A stretch of DNA of 64,000 bases from Candidatus Chloroploca asiatica (GTDB taxonomy: Bacteria; Chloroflexota; Chloroflexia; Chloroflexales; Chloroflexaceae), in contig NZ_LYXE01000110.1 of assembly GCF_002532075.1 (NCBI RefSeq), positions 62,001-126,000 on the forward strand, read 5' to 3'. Below, piece after piece: positions 10,401 to 17,372 of the stretch; within the stretch, counting starts at the first letter, position 1, and every line of letters starts with the position of its first letter. The notes below the pieces were generated by a model. That model did not search any database. It was not told where the DNA came from and saw only the letters and a list, made by a program, of their open reading frames with translations. The position numbers and the translations under genes are program-made.

Positions 10401-11113
10401 ATGTCGGCAGCGATGCGTCGCTGCTCAAGGATCTGCGATCACTCTCGGATCTCCTGGCCCGCCGCAGTGTCTGGATCATCGGTGGTGACGGATGGGCCTA
10501 CGACATTGGCTATGGTGGGGTTGACCATGTGCTCGCCTCGGGCCGCAACATCAATATCCTCGTGCTCGATACCGAGGTCTATTCCAACACAGGTGGCCAG
10601 GCAAGCAAGTCAACGCCCCTCGGCGCGGTCGCCAAGTTCGCGGCCAGCGGCAAAGCCACTCCCAAGAAGGATCTTGGCCTGATTGCAATGGCCTATGGCA
10701 ATGTCTACGTCGCCCGGATCGCGATGGGCTATGACGATGTGCAGACCCTGCGGGCCATCCAAGAAGCCGAAGCATATGACGGACCATCGCTCGTCATCGC
10801 CTACAGCCACTGCATTGCGCACGGCATTGATATGCGCCGTGGTCTTGAACAACAAAAACTGGCGGTACAATCAGGGATGTGGACCCTCTACCGCTACAAT
10901 CCGCTGCTGGCGATGGCGGGCAAGAATCCGCTGATTATCGACTCGAAGCCCCCCTCGATCAGCCCCGAGAAATATATCGCCGGCGAGGGACGCTTCCAGA
11001 TCCTGGTACGCAGCGATCAAGAACGCGCCGATTATCTGATCGGCGAAGCCCAACGGACGAATGCCGAGCATTACCATCGCCTGCTTCAGATGATGTCCAA
11101 GGAAGAAAGTTGA
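7460..11113 (+). CDS. nifJ: Pyruvate:ferredoxin (flavodoxin) oxidoreductase
   Basis: A single-chain PFOR of 1217 residues, close to the usual length of about 1170-1200. It reversibly oxidises pyruvate and CoA to acetyl-CoA and CO2, reducing ferredoxin. The order is pyruvate-binding domain ('YPITPSTPMGESAD' near 40), transketolase-like domain, gamma domain ('GLGADGTVGANKNSIKIIGE' near 453), two 4Fe-4S sites beginning C722 ('CIQCAKCAFVCPHAV') and C778 ('CTGCGLCVEACPVKD'), then the TPP domain with 'CGGCGETPY', 'GDGWAYDIGYGG' and 'EVYSNTGGQASKSTPLGA'. All motifs are intact. It stands alone behind its own promoter region and ends at a long terminator. In a Chloroflexota host it could serve fermentation, CO2 fixation or low-potential electron supply. 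Confidence 0.97.
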   Translation: MDERQARDSATGLIEPIPQVTIDGNEAVANVAYTLSEVIAIYPITPSTPMGESADAFAAVKRPNLWGTVPTVYEMQSEGGAAGALHGAMQTGALTTTFTASQGLLLMIPNMYKIAGELTATVFHVAARSLAAQGLSIYGDHADVMATRATGWALLSSGSVQEAQDLALVAHAATLKARVPFMHFFDGFRTSHEVNKITPVDEMIIRAMIDDDLVRAHRMRGLSPEHPVLRGTAQNPDVYFQARESVNPFYDVCPRIVQDAMDKFYALTGRRYNLFDYAGAPDAERVIIIMGSGGETAEETARYLAAQGEKVGVLRVRLYRPFTADAFVHALPASTRAIAVLDRTKEPGSTGEPLFLDVVSAVYAFGGSHFLDAQTSGATEQRELPKIIGGRYGLSSKEFTPGMVKAVFDELSQAQPRPRITVGINDDVGGTSLTYDPSFNVEPSGTVRCLFFGLGADGTVGANKNSIKIIGEETPNDAQGYFVYDSKKSGSITTSHLRFGPQPIRAPYLIGDGQAQFVACHQFNFLERIDMLRYASPDGVLLLNSPYAPDEIWGHLPTEVRKAIRQKGLHLWVIDAIAVATATGMRGRINTVMQTCFFAISGVLPRDEAITEIKRSIKKTYGKRGDAIIKQNYMAVDRTLENLYEVTIPTTDDTANGMHLKPPVPANAPAFVRDVLGPMIAQRGDDLPVSAMPVDGTYPTGTTKWEKRNIALEIPVWEPDLCIQCAKCAFVCPHAVIRPKVYEPAALEGAPETFKSTTARFKELPGQLFTLQVAPEDCTGCGLCVEACPVKDKRQTGRKAINMTLQPPLRESEAANWDFFLNLPEVDRTLIQLNSIKNSQLLEPLFEFSGACGGCGETPYIKLVSQLYGDRSVIANATGCSSIYGGNLPTTPWTANKQGRGPAWSNSLFEDNAEFGLGMRLTIDKQAEYARELLPRLANYINPDLIKDLLAADQQTDAGINVQRERIALLNQQIDAALAGNVGSDASLLKDLRSLSDLLARRSVWIIGGDGWAYDIGYGGVDHVLASGRNINILVLDTEVYSNTGGQASKSTPLGAVAKFAASGKATPKKDLGLIAMAYGNVYVARIAMGYDDVQTLRAIQEAEAYDGPSLVIAYSHCIAHGIDMRRGLEQQKLAVQSGMWTLYRYNPLLAMAGKNPLIIDSKPPSISPEKYIAGEGRFQILVRSDQERADYLIGEAQRTNAEHYHRLLQMMSKEES

Positions 11114-11116
11114 GCA

Positions 11117-11166
11117 AACATTCACGCTGTGTGGAGGCGTTACCGCCTCCACACAGCGTGAATGTT
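11117..11166. terminator. Perfect 23-bp-stem hairpin after nifJ
   Basis: Arms 11117-11139 and 11144-11166 (AACATTCACGCTGTGTGG... and its complement) pair perfectly around a TTAC loop, three bases after the nifJ stop. It is followed by a short T-rich stretch. It probably terminates nifJ and separates it from the next gene, whose promoter (TATAAC near 11190) and AGGAG site come afterwards. Confidence 0.85.
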
Positions 11167-11233
11167 TATGTGTAACCAGATTGTGTATGATATAACATGC
11201 AGTGTCTACAAACCTCTGAACCAGGAGCACCCC

Positions 11234-12310
11234 ATGGTCGATCTGACCACTAGCTATCTCGGCCTCCCGCTACGCACGCCACTGGTGGCTTCGGCCTCAC
11301 CTATTTCCCAGCGGGTTGATAAGGTAAAGCGGCTGGAAGAGGCGGGCCTCGCAGCGATTGTGATGTACTCGCTCTTTGAAGAGCAGATCATCCATCAAAG
11401 CCTCGAAATCGACTACCTATTGAGCCACGGTGCCGATAGCTTTGCCGAGGCGCTCTCTTATCTACCTGATACCGGGCGCTACAGTATCGGCCCAGAACGA
11501 TACATCGAGCAACTGCACAAGTTGAAGAAGTCGGTTGATATTCCCGTCATCGGCAGTCTCAACGGTGTTTCGCCAGGCGGCTGGGTTCACTATGCCCAGT
11601 TGATGCAAGAGGCTGGTGCCGATGCGGTTGAACTCAATATTTACTATATTCCCACGGATCCCGCGATTACCAGTGCCGATCTTGAGCAGACGTATGTCGA
11701 TCTCGTGCGGGCCGTGCGGGCCGAAATTACGATCCCGCTCGCCGTCAAGTTGAGCCCCCAATTCACCGCCCTGCCCAATCTCGCGATGCGGCTGGCTGAC
11801 GCGGGAGCGAATGGCCTTGTCCTGTTTAATCGGTTCTATCAGGCCGACTTTGATCTCGAGAATCTCAATGTCGTCCCATCGCTCACCCTCAGCACGCCTG
11901 ACGAAGTGCGGCTGCCGCTGCGTGAAGTCGCTATCCTCTACGGGCGCGTGCCCGTTGATTTTGCGATCACGAGTGGCATCCACTCGGCTTCAGAAGTGCT
12001 CAAAGCAATGATGGCGGGGGCACGGGTCGCCATGATGGCATCAGCACTGCTGGTGGGCAATGCGACAGCGCATGTACGCGATATGCTCCACGACCTGCAG
12101 GCCTGGATGGAAGAGCACGAATACGAATCAATTGCCATGATGCAGGGCAGTATGAGCCAGAAAGCCGTCGCCGAACCAGCCGCCTTCGAACGGGCCAACT
12201 ATATGAAGGTGCTCGGCGCGTACCGCTTCAGCAGTGGCTCATCGGCCCACGCAGCCCTGACTGGCGATATGCTCTATCCGTTCCTCGGTGTCGGCATCGA
12301 AAACGACTAA
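11234..12310 (+). CDS. Dihydroorotate dehydrogenase-like flavoprotein
   Basis: A 358-residue TIM-barrel FMN protein of the DHOD class 1/PreA-like family. The start '[23 protein letters not shown]', the 'VIGSLNG' strand, 'ELNIYY', 'AVKLSPQF' and 'GLVLFNRFY' fit the FMN-binding core. The ORF can be extended to 11162, but that would begin inside the nifJ terminator; ATG 11234 has AGGAG at 11223-11227. Proteins of this subfamily commonly sit beside nifJ in cyanobacteria and Chloroflexota, so an electron-transfer role with PFOR is more likely than pyrimidine synthesis. That role is inferred from the neighbourhood. Confidence 0.85.
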   Translation: MVDLTTSYLGLPLRTPLVASASPISQRVDKVKRLEEAGLAAIVMYSLFEEQIIHQSLEIDYLLSHGADSFAEALSYLPDTGRYSIGPERYIEQLHKLKKSVDIPVIGSLNGVSPGGWVHYAQLMQEAGADAVELNIYYIPTDPAITSADLEQTYVDLVRAVRAEITIPLAVKLSPQFTALPNLAMRLADAGANGLVLFNRFYQADFDLENLNVVPSLTLSTPDEVRLPLREVAILYGRVPVDFAITSGIHSASEVLKAMMAGARVAMMASALLVGNATAHVRDMLHDLQAWMEEHEYESIAMMQGSMSQKAVAEPAAFERANYMKVLGAYRFSSGSSAHAALTGDMLYPFLGVGIEND

Positions 12311-12325
12311 AGCGAAAAACAACGT

Positions 12326-12370
12326 GGACATGCCAAGAGGCGCGGCAATGCCGCGCCTCTTGGCATGTCC
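12326..12370. terminator. Bidirectional terminator between convergent genes
   Basis: Perfect 21-bp arms, 12326-12346 and 12350-12370, around AAT (core GAGGCGCGGC-AAT-GCCGCGCCTC). It lies between the DHOD-like gene on the plus strand and the cytochrome gene on the minus strand and can stop both. Confidence 0.8.
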
Positions 12371-12381
12371 AATGCTCCTAC

Positions 12382-12753
12382 CTATTCGAGCGTCAGCATA
12401 TAGGCCACAAGCGCCTCAAGCTGATCAGGTCGCAGCGCTCGTTCATAATCAGACGGCATAAGCCCCGGGCTATAACCCGGCGTGACGACGGCATTGGGAT
12501 TGACCGTTTCACGGTAGAGCCATTCGGCTGCCGTCAGACCCTCGTCATTGTTCGCCGCACGCGTAGCGACCCCCGCAAGACTCGGCCCCAGCGCCGTCGG
12601 GCCATCAGGGTCAAGGCTATGACAGCCAATGCACCAGACCCGAAAGAGACGCTCACCCTCTAGAACCGGATCAACCGATGGAGGTTGTGCAGCCCCACAC
12701 GCAACCAGGCTCACAAGAAAAACGAGCCAGACGATCCCACGACCTAATGACAT
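12382..12753 (-). CDS. c-type cytochrome lipoprotein
   Basis: About 123 residues. The start 'MSLGRGIVWLVFLVSLVACGAAQ' is a lipoprotein signal with a lipobox (LVAC), so the mature protein is anchored outside the membrane by lipid. One haem-binding motif, C-I-G-C-H, follows, and 'GLMPSDYERALRPDQLEALVAYM' supplies the distal Met ligand and C-terminal helix of class I cytochromes c. A longer frame reaches 12933, but its first 60 residues are encoded by a GC-rich repeat and lack protein character, so I place the start at 12753. It probably shuttles electrons at the outer face; its partner is not in the window. Confidence 0.85.
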   Translation of the reverse strand: MSLGRGIVWLVFLVSLVACGAAQPPSVDPVLEGERLFRVWCIGCHSLDPDGPTALGPSLAGVATRAANNDEGLTAAEWLYRETVNPNAVVTPGYSPGLMPSDYERALRPDQLEALVAYMLTLE

Positions 12754-12770
12754 ACAAGACCATTTCCAGG

Positions 12771-12856
12771 AGGGGCACGGCTGGCCCGTGCCCCCCGGAC
12801 GGGCACGGGCCAGCCGTGCCCCTACAGCCGCCGTGCCCCCGTACGGGCACGGCGGC
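12771..12856. repeat. Pair of GC-rich palindromes ('GGGCACGG' family)
   Basis: Two adjacent hairpins fill the gap between the cytochrome and globin genes. The first has perfect 23-bp arms at 12771-12793 and 12801-12823; the second pairs GCCGCCGTGCCC (12827-12838) with GGGCACGGCGGC (12845-12856). Both are built from GGGCAC/GTGCCC words also present in the mobile-like elements at 18500, 33660 and 44368 and in the palindrome at 61875. They lie in the region that must carry both divergent promoters. Confidence 0.85.
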
Positions 12857-12884
12857 GCCGTGCCCCAACACCAGAGATTTCTAT

Positions 12885-12890
12885 TATAAT
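12885..12890 (+). promoter_or_regulatory. -10 box giving a leaderless globin mRNA
   Basis: A perfect TATAAT at 12885-12890 is followed by seven bases and the ATG at 12898. Transcription starting seven or eight bases after the -10 would begin at the A of the start codon, so the mRNA should be leaderless. The -35 position falls at the right edge of the GC-rich palindromes. Confidence 0.6.
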
Positions 12891-12897
12891 GGATCCT

Positions 12898-13290
12898 ATG
12901 AATGAAAAAAACGCACCAACGATCTACGAGCAAATTGGCGGGGCCGATGTTTTACGTCAACTCGTTGAGGCATTTTATACCCGCGTAGAACACGATCCGC
13001 GGTTGCGTCCGATGTTTCCCGACGACCTAGAGCCCGGGAAAGAGCATCAATTCCTCTTTCTGATGCAATATTTTGGTGGGCCTGGCGAATATGGGGAACG
13101 CCGCGGCCATCCGCGTTTGCGCATGCGGCATGCCCCCTACCCAATCGGCCCGGTTGAACGTAATGCCTGGCTTGAGCATATGCTTGCATCAATTGATGAG
13201 GTAGGCATTGACGAACCGGCTCGTTCAGTCATGCGCACCTACTTTGAACAGGCCGCCAACGCCATGATGAATCGCTACGCCCCCGAATGA
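12898..13290 (+). CDS. Truncated haemoglobin, group II (TrHbO-like)
   Basis: About 130 residues, standard for a 2-on-2 globin. 'TIYEQIGGADVLRQLVEAFYTRV' is helices A/B, 'FLMQYFGGPGEYGERRGHPRLRMRH' carries the group II signature with the proximal-side 'HPRLRMRHAP' and 'YFGGP', and 'NAWLEHM' is the G-helix Trp region. An ATG at 12889 is inside the -10 box and so cannot be the start of its own transcript; ATG 12898 is chosen. Group II globins bind O2 and handle NO or peroxide in the cytoplasm. The neighbour across the gap is a cytochrome c, so both may belong to an oxidative or nitrosative response. Confidence 0.92.
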   Translation: MNEKNAPTIYEQIGGADVLRQLVEAFYTRVEHDPRLRPMFPDDLEPGKEHQFLFLMQYFGGPGEYGERRGHPRLRMRHAPYPIGPVERNAWLEHMLASIDEVGIDEPARSVMRTYFEQAANAMMNRYAPE

Positions 13291-13360
13291 TCAGCACCTT
13301 GTCCTGTTGGCAACCGAAAAACTATCCTTAAACATAGGTGCAACTGAATCACCCTGGTTC

Positions 13361-13366
13361 TACAAT
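13361..13366 (+). promoter_or_regulatory. Probable -10 box for the structured leader and HdeD-like gene
   Basis: TACAAT followed by AGA. The same TACAATAGA word is used upstream of the genes at 34064, 36004 and (minus strand) 40654, which supports it as a real promoter element. Transcription would start near 13373 and carry a leader of about 230 bases. Confidence 0.5.
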
Positions 13367-13377
13367 AGAAGCACAGT

Positions 13378-13565
13378 CAGCCTGACATAGTCTTTGCTTC
13401 GCAGGAGACAAGGCAAGCATAGCTAGAGCACTGCTATCTGGGTTGTCTCCAGCAGTGCTGGCTGATGTCATGCTTAAAAACCATTAGCCGACTAAAGCCG
13501 GCACTCCTGAGCCGCACATCGGCTAGGATTGCTATGGCCTTGTTTCTAGCGAAGCAGCAAGGTGC
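13378..13565 (+). promoter_or_regulatory. Highly structured 5' leader, candidate cis-regulatory RNA
   Basis: This fills the 311-bp gap before the HdeD-like gene. A closing stem pairs 13394-13423 (TTGCTTCGC...CATAGC) with 13531-13560 (GCTATGG...GAAGCAGCAA) with small bulges. Inside are AGCACTGCT (13427-13435) with AGCAGTGCT (13451-13459), and TAGCCGA (13485-13491) with TCGGCTA (13519-13525), giving a three-way junction. GGAGACAA (13404-13411) can also pair with TTGTCTCC (13443-13450), which competes with the closing stem, an arrangement expected of a switch. A ribosome site (AGGAGAG) follows at 13591. It could instead be a worn palindromic mobile element; no known riboswitch class was recognised. 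Confidence 0.45.
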
Positions 13566-13601
13566 GAGAGCGTGTATATGCTATAGGATTAGGAGAGAGC
13601 G

Positions 13602-14135
13602 ATGTTGAAGATGCCGTCGGTTGCGCAAGAAGAGAAGGTTCCATTCTGGCTCGTGTTGGTGCTCGGTATTAGTTATGTCATCCTGGGCCTGCTGCTCCTC
13701 TTTCAACCCCTGCTGACAACGCTCTTTATTGTGCTCTTCATTGGAGCCTCGTGGTTGATTTCGGGGATCGCAGATCTGATCAGTCTGTTCCGTAGTCGCG
13801 AGCGGTGGTTTTTAACGCTGCTCAGTGGCGTGATTGGCATCTGGGCAGGCCTGGCCGTCTTGAGCCAACCGCTGCTCGGTGGCATCGTTGTGGCGACCTT
13901 TTATATCATTATGCTGGGCATTACGGGCCTTTTTATGGGCGGCGTCCGCATCGTGCAGGCCTTCCAGGGCGGGGGCATTGGGGTCGGCATCTGGGGGGCG
14001 CTCACCATTGTGTTGAGTATCTTGATCCTATCGTCACCGCTGGCCGGTGTGGTGGTGCTGCCCTTCGTCTTCGGGATCACGGCGCTTGTCGGTGGCATCA
14101 TGACCATTGCGGGAGCCTTCATCGCGAAAAAGTAG
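13602..14135 (+). CDS. HdeD-family (DUF308) integral membrane protein
   Basis: A 177-residue protein with six predicted membrane helices in three similar pairs, beginning 'VPFWLVLVLGISYVILGLLLLF'. The repeated pattern of G-x-x-x-I-x-x-G helices, 'LFIGASWLISGIADLI' and 'ITALVGGIMTIAGAF' is typical of HdeD/DUF308 proteins, linked in enterobacteria to acid resistance. Its biochemical activity is not known in any host. AGGAGAG precedes the ATG. The long structured leader suggests regulation at the RNA level. Confidence 0.85.
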   Translation: MLKMPSVAQEEKVPFWLVLVLGISYVILGLLLLFQPLLTTLFIVLFIGASWLISGIADLISLFRSRERWFLTLLSGVIGIWAGLAVLSQPLLGGIVVATFYIIMLGITGLFMGGVRIVQAFQGGGIGVGIWGALTIVLSILILSSPLAGVVVLPFVFGITALVGGIMTIAGAFIAKK

Positions 14136-14155
14136 CGCGGCACACAAGCGCAGCA

Positions 14156-14204
14156 CACATTTCAGCCAAAATGCCAGCAATGCTGGCATTTTGGCTGAAA
14201 TGTG
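14156..14204. terminator. Perfect 24-bp-arm palindrome with CCAGC-apex
   Basis: 49 bp of perfect dyad (CACATTTCAGCCAAAATGCCAGC ... mirrored) after the HdeD-like gene. The apex GCCAGC-AAT-GCTGGC is shared with five other hairpins in the window. It ends immediately before the TATAAT of the next transcription unit. Confidence 0.8.
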
Positions 14205-14205
14205 G

Positions 14206-14211
14206 TATAAT
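14206..14211 (+). promoter_or_regulatory. -10 box for the haem O/A synthesis unit
   Basis: TATAAT directly abuts the preceding terminator palindrome, so its -35 region lies in the terminator's right arm. Transcription would start near 14218, about 100 bases before the small membrane ORF. Confidence 0.5.
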
Positions 14212-14319
14212 CGCAACAAATCAGTAATTTGTGAATAACTCCACAAACTTGCACCCCTTCCCCTGGTAGGGCTGTGTCGCCTCGGCGCATTGCGCACAAC
14301 AAGAAAGCGAGCAAGCCTG

Positions 14320-14532
14320 ATGCAAATTCTTCTCTTCTGGGCCATCGTGGCCGTTTGTCTCATTGGACAGGCCTTGCTGATCCACGCCGCCTGGCGGCTA
14401 CGTCGGCAAACCACCGAACTGCCCGCCGGTGTTCCACAGAGCCACGGGGCCAGTGATCTGGCCTGGACAGTCGGAACGGCCGTGTTGACCGGGGTGCTGT
14501 TGTACGGCTCATTTCTTGCGCTCAGCGCGTAA
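14320..14532 (+). CDS. Small two-helix membrane protein resembling the CoxII N-terminus
   Basis: A 70-residue protein with two membrane helices, 'ILLFWAIVAVCLIGQALLI' and 'TVGTAVLTGVLLYGSFLAL', separated by a short charged loop. The wording 'SDLAWTVGTAVLTGVLLYGSFLAL' before the second helix resembles the E-x-x-W-T region that opens the second helix of cytochrome oxidase subunit II, but no CuA domain follows. The ORF can start at 14290; ATG 14320 removes a basic, poorly conserved-looking leader. It ends 17 bp before the haem synthase fusion gene, so a role in oxidase assembly is plausible but inferred. Confidence 0.6.
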   Translation: MQILLFWAIVAVCLIGQALLIHAAWRLRRQTTELPAGVPQSHGASDLAWTVGTAVLTGVLLYGSFLALSA

Positions 14533-14549
14533 TTCCCCACGGTGACAAT

Positions 14550-16292
14550 ATGCCAGATACGTTGTTACGTCGAAGCGCGGTCATCGGTTCCTTGTTGACC
14601 CTGGTCGCCATCGTGTCGGGTGGCCTGGTCAGTGCCACCGAAAGTGCCGCCGTCTGTACCGGCTGGCCGCTCTGTGCCGAGTTATTCACCAGCCCGGCGA
14701 CGCCGGCCCTCTGGCTCGCGTTTGGGCATCGGATCATTGTTGCGTTTGCGATGGTTGTGGCGCTGTTCATTGCCGCAATGGTCTGGCGTCGTCCTGACCT
14801 GGAGCGCTGGGTGCGGCTTCCCCTGCTGATCGCGCCACTCTTCGGGCTGGTCGAGGTCGCTGCTGGTGGCATCATGGTCGCCCTGGGTCTCTATGAGGCG
14901 ATCAATCTGGCCCACCTGGGGCTCGCACTGCTGATGCTTGGCGCGCAAGCCGTCGGGACGGCGGCACTGCTCCAGCCTGTGCCTGCGACACGCGCAGGTG
15001 GGCGGGCTACGCGTGAGGCGCGGCGCTTGAGCGGCCTCGCCTGGTGGACGGCAGGGGCTACGGGGGTGCTTGCCCTGGCGCTGAGTGCGCGTATTCTTGG
15101 TGACCCAGCCGCCAGTGCCGCTTCAGCATTGCCCATCAATGCCGGGGGTGCCCTGGCGATGGCTGGCATGCTTGCCAGCGGGACGTTCTGGCAGACGTGG
15201 CGTTCGCGACGAGGCGACTCCCTGCTTATTGGCGTCGCTGCGGCGGTGCTGCTCTTGATCCTCATTGAGATACCGCTGATCCTGTTGCCTCCAGCCGCCG
15301 CTGGCATGGGCGTCGGCCTCGCCGCACTTGTCTGGGGGGCCGCCCTTGCCCTGGCTGTGCTCGCGCTGCGCCGCCCGTTGCCTGCAACGATGCCGGTGGT
15401 TGCTGCACGCCCAGCGACTGATGAAGCGCCACCGCTCTGGAAAGATTATCTCAGCCTCACCAAACCCAAAGTCATCTCGTTGCTGCTGGTGACGACGGCA
15501 GGGGCGATGTATCTTACCGAGGCAGGCTCACCGTCGTTGTGGCTGGTCTTCTGGACGATGATCGGCGGCTATCTGGCAGCAGGCGGGGCCGGGGCCATCA
15601 ACTGCGCGTTCGATAGCGATATCGATATCAATATGGGACGTACCAGTCGGCGTCCCGTCCCTTCAGGACGAATCTCGCGGCGCAATGCGATGATCTTCGG
15701 GTTCGTCTTGAGTGCGCTCTCGGTTGTGGTGATGCTCGTCTTTACCACCCCGCTGGCAGCGCTGGTCTCGACCCTCGGCATCTTCTACTATGCCTGGTTC
15801 TATACCCAGTGGCTCAAGCGGAGCACCTGGCAAAATATTGTAATCGGTGGTGGGGCCGGTGCGCTACCGCCCCTGGTTGGCTGGACCGCCGTGACAGGTG
15901 AGTTGAGTGTGGCCGCCCTGCTGCTCTTTGCGATTGTCTTTTACTGGACGCCGCCCCATTTCTGGGCGCTGGCGCTGGTCAAGCAAAAGGACTATGCGCG
16001 GGCAGGGGTGCCGATGCTGCCCGTCGTCGCCGGTGAAGGCGAGACCCGGTGGCAGATCCTAGTCTATTCGGTCATCCTGGTGGCCCTCAGCCTCTTGCTC
16101 ACGGCCATCGGAGCGATGGGGTGGATCTACTTTGGCGGGGCCGCGGTGCTCGGCGTACTCTTTCTACAATCAGCCTGGCACGTCTGGAAGCGCGGCGATC
16201 AAGCCAGCATCTGGGGCCTCTACAAGTACAGCCTGCTCTATCTCGCCCTTTTGTTTGTCGTCATGGTCATTGACCGGGTGATGGCCTGGTAG
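14550..16292 (+). CDS. ctaB: CtaA-like half fused to haem O synthase (CtaB)
   Basis: 580 residues. Residues 1-275 resemble haem A synthase CtaA/COX15: the first half keeps 'SGGLVSATES', the C36-C42 pair in 'CTGWPLC', H60 in 'FGHR' and H122 in 'NLAHLGLAL', but the second four-helix half (about 165-275) has no His ligands. Residues 297-580 are a full protohaem IX farnesyltransferase with 'NCAFDSDIDINMGRTSRRP' (351-369), 'YTQWLKRSTWQNIVIGG', 'GALPPLVGW' and 'YWTPPHFWALAL'. It therefore makes haem O from haem B in the membrane and perhaps continues to haem A for a terminal oxidase. The oxidase genes are not in the window. Whether the N-terminal half is active is uncertain. Confidence 0.93.
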   Translation: MPDTLLRRSAVIGSLLTLVAIVSGGLVSATESAAVCTGWPLCAELFTSPATPALWLAFGHRIIVAFAMVVALFIAAMVWRRPDLERWVRLPLLIAPLFGLVEVAAGGIMVALGLYEAINLAHLGLALLMLGAQAVGTAALLQPVPATRAGGRATREARRLSGLAWWTAGATGVLALALSARILGDPAASAASALPINAGGALAMAGMLASGTFWQTWRSRRGDSLLIGVAAAVLLLILIEIPLILLPPAAAGMGVGLAALVWGAALALAVLALRRPLPATMPVVAARPATDEAPPLWKDYLSLTKPKVISLLLVTTAGAMYLTEAGSPSLWLVFWTMIGGYLAAGGAGAINCAFDSDIDINMGRTSRRPVPSGRISRRNAMIFGFVLSALSVVVMLVFTTPLAALVSTLGIFYYAWFYTQWLKRSTWQNIVIGGGAGALPPLVGWTAVTGELSVAALLLFAIVFYWTPPHFWALALVKQKDYARAGVPMLPVVAGEGETRWQILVYSVILVALSLLLTAIGAMGWIYFGGAAVLGVLFLQSAWHVWKRGDQASIWGLYKYSLLYLALLFVVMVIDRVMAW

Positions 16293-16316
16293 TTGCAGCG
16301 ATGTTTGCCTTCAATC

Positions 16317-16355
16317 ATCCGCTCGACCAGACCTCACCGGTCTGGTCGAGCGGAT
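16317..16355. terminator. Rho-independent terminator after ctaB fusion gene
   Basis: 17-bp perfect arms (ATCCGCTCGACCAGACC and its complement) around TCACC, followed by TTTTTAATT. Canonical intrinsic terminator on the plus strand. Confidence 0.9.
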
Positions 16356-16510
16356 TTTTAATTGTTTGCTCCTGCGGTGCTTCTTACCTCAGCGACCGTA
16401 AAAGGTCTGCTTCTTCTGAAATTATATTATATGCCTTGACCTTACCAAGCGTATTTCTCGCTTTCAGCGCAATCAAGCGCAAGGTTCACCCTACACCTGG
16501 AGGTTTCCGT

Positions 16511-16954
16511 ATGGCGTCTTTCAGCAAGCGTTTGCTGCAGTTGGCGATGTTCATCCACACACTGATCTACCGATTGTCGCACGGTCGGCTGCTCAATGTC
16601 GGCGACCACATTATTCTGCTCACCACGATTGGTCGCAAGAGTGGGCAGATGCGCACGGTGCCGCTCTATAGTGTGCATGACGGCGACGCCTATGTCGTCA
16701 TCGGCTCGTACGGTGGTGCCGATGCCCACCCGGCATGGTATCATAACCTCCAGGCGCGAGCGCACGCCCTCGTGACCGATCGCGGGCAGACTCTGCCCGT
16801 GATCGCTGCGGTCGTCGAAGGCACCGAGTACGAGCGGCTCTGGGCCTTGCTGACGACCGAGAATCCAAACTATGAGCGCTACCGCAGTCGCACGGCACGC
16901 ACGATCCCTATCGTTCGCCTGCACCATCGTGGCGCATCGCAACCAATGCCGTGA
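16511..16954 (+). CDS. Deazaflavin (F420)-dependent nitroreductase-family protein (DUF385/Ddn-like)
   Basis: 147 residues of the split-barrel Ddn/FGD-like family: 'LLTTIGRKSGQMRTVPLYSVHDGDAYVVIGS' is the signature strand-turn (T-x-G-R-x-S-G-x-x-R), and 'ADAHPAWYHNLQA' follows. A longer frame to 16301 exists, but CTGGAGG at 16496-16502 precisely serves ATG 16511. Such proteins bind coenzyme F420 and reduce quinones or nitro compounds; cofactor use is inferred from family. The next gene, 22 bp on, is another split-barrel enzyme. Confidence 0.85.
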   Translation: MASFSKRLLQLAMFIHTLIYRLSHGRLLNVGDHIILLTTIGRKSGQMRTVPLYSVHDGDAYVVIGSYGGADAHPAWYHNLQARAHALVTDRGQTLPVIAAVVEGTEYERLWALLTTENPNYERYRSRTARTIPIVRLHHRGASQPMP

Positions 16955-16976
16955 AGCTTAAACAAGGAGTGACTGT

Positions 16977-17372
16977 ATGGCTGAGACATCCGCGCCCCAC
17001 GCCTATTTTACGCCCCTGGATGGGGCAGAATTTATCGTTCTGACGACCTACCGCCGCACTGGTGCCGCAGTGCCGACGACCGTCTGGTTCGCCGAGGCTG
17101 GGGGTAAACTCTACGTCACCACTGGGGCACAGGCGGGCAAGGCAAAACGGCTCCGCGCCAACCCATCGGTGCTGGTTGCGCCGAGTGACCAGGTCGGCAA
17201 TGTCCAGGGGCCAGCCTTGCAAGGGCACGCCCGTGTGCTAGAACCGCACGAGGAGGCACCTGCCATCGCTGCGCTACAGCAGAAGTATGGCGCGGCCTTT
17301 ACCAACCTGACCGCCCAGATGGACGCCGCCCAGCCAACCAGAGGCCGAATCTACATCGTCGTGACGCCGTAA
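16977..17372 (+). CDS. PPOX-class (pyridoxamine oxidase-like) F420/FMN-dependent enzyme
   Basis: 131 residues with the split-barrel flavin-binding layout: 'YFTPLDGAEFIVLTTYRRTGAAVPTTVWFAEAGGKLYVTTG' then 'KAKRLRANPSVLVAPSDQVGN' and 'GHARVLE'. This is typical of PPOX-class F420-dependent reductases and distinct from PdxH, whose substrate residues are absent. AACAAGGAG ends about nine bases before the ATG. It pairs with the preceding DUF385 gene, suggesting one short operon. Substrate unknown. Confidence 0.85.
   Translation: MAETSAPHAYFTPLDGAEFIVLTTYRRTGAAVPTTVWFAEAGGKLYVTTGAQAGKAKRLRANPSVLVAPSDQVGNVQGPALQGHARVLEPHEEAPAIAALQQKYGAAFTNLTAQMDAAQPTRGRIYIVVTP

Noticed and set aside
11162-11233. Upstream start for the DHOD-like protein
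   Set aside because: It lies inside the nifJ terminator; ATG 11234 has a proper AGGAG.
12754-12933. 60-residue extension of the cytochrome c protein
   Set aside because: It runs through the GC palindromes and would bury the lipoprotein signal.
13378-13565. tRNA or known riboswitch
   Set aside because: No cloverleaf with a TTC loop or acceptor stem and no recognised aptamer core; kept only as a structured-leader candidate.
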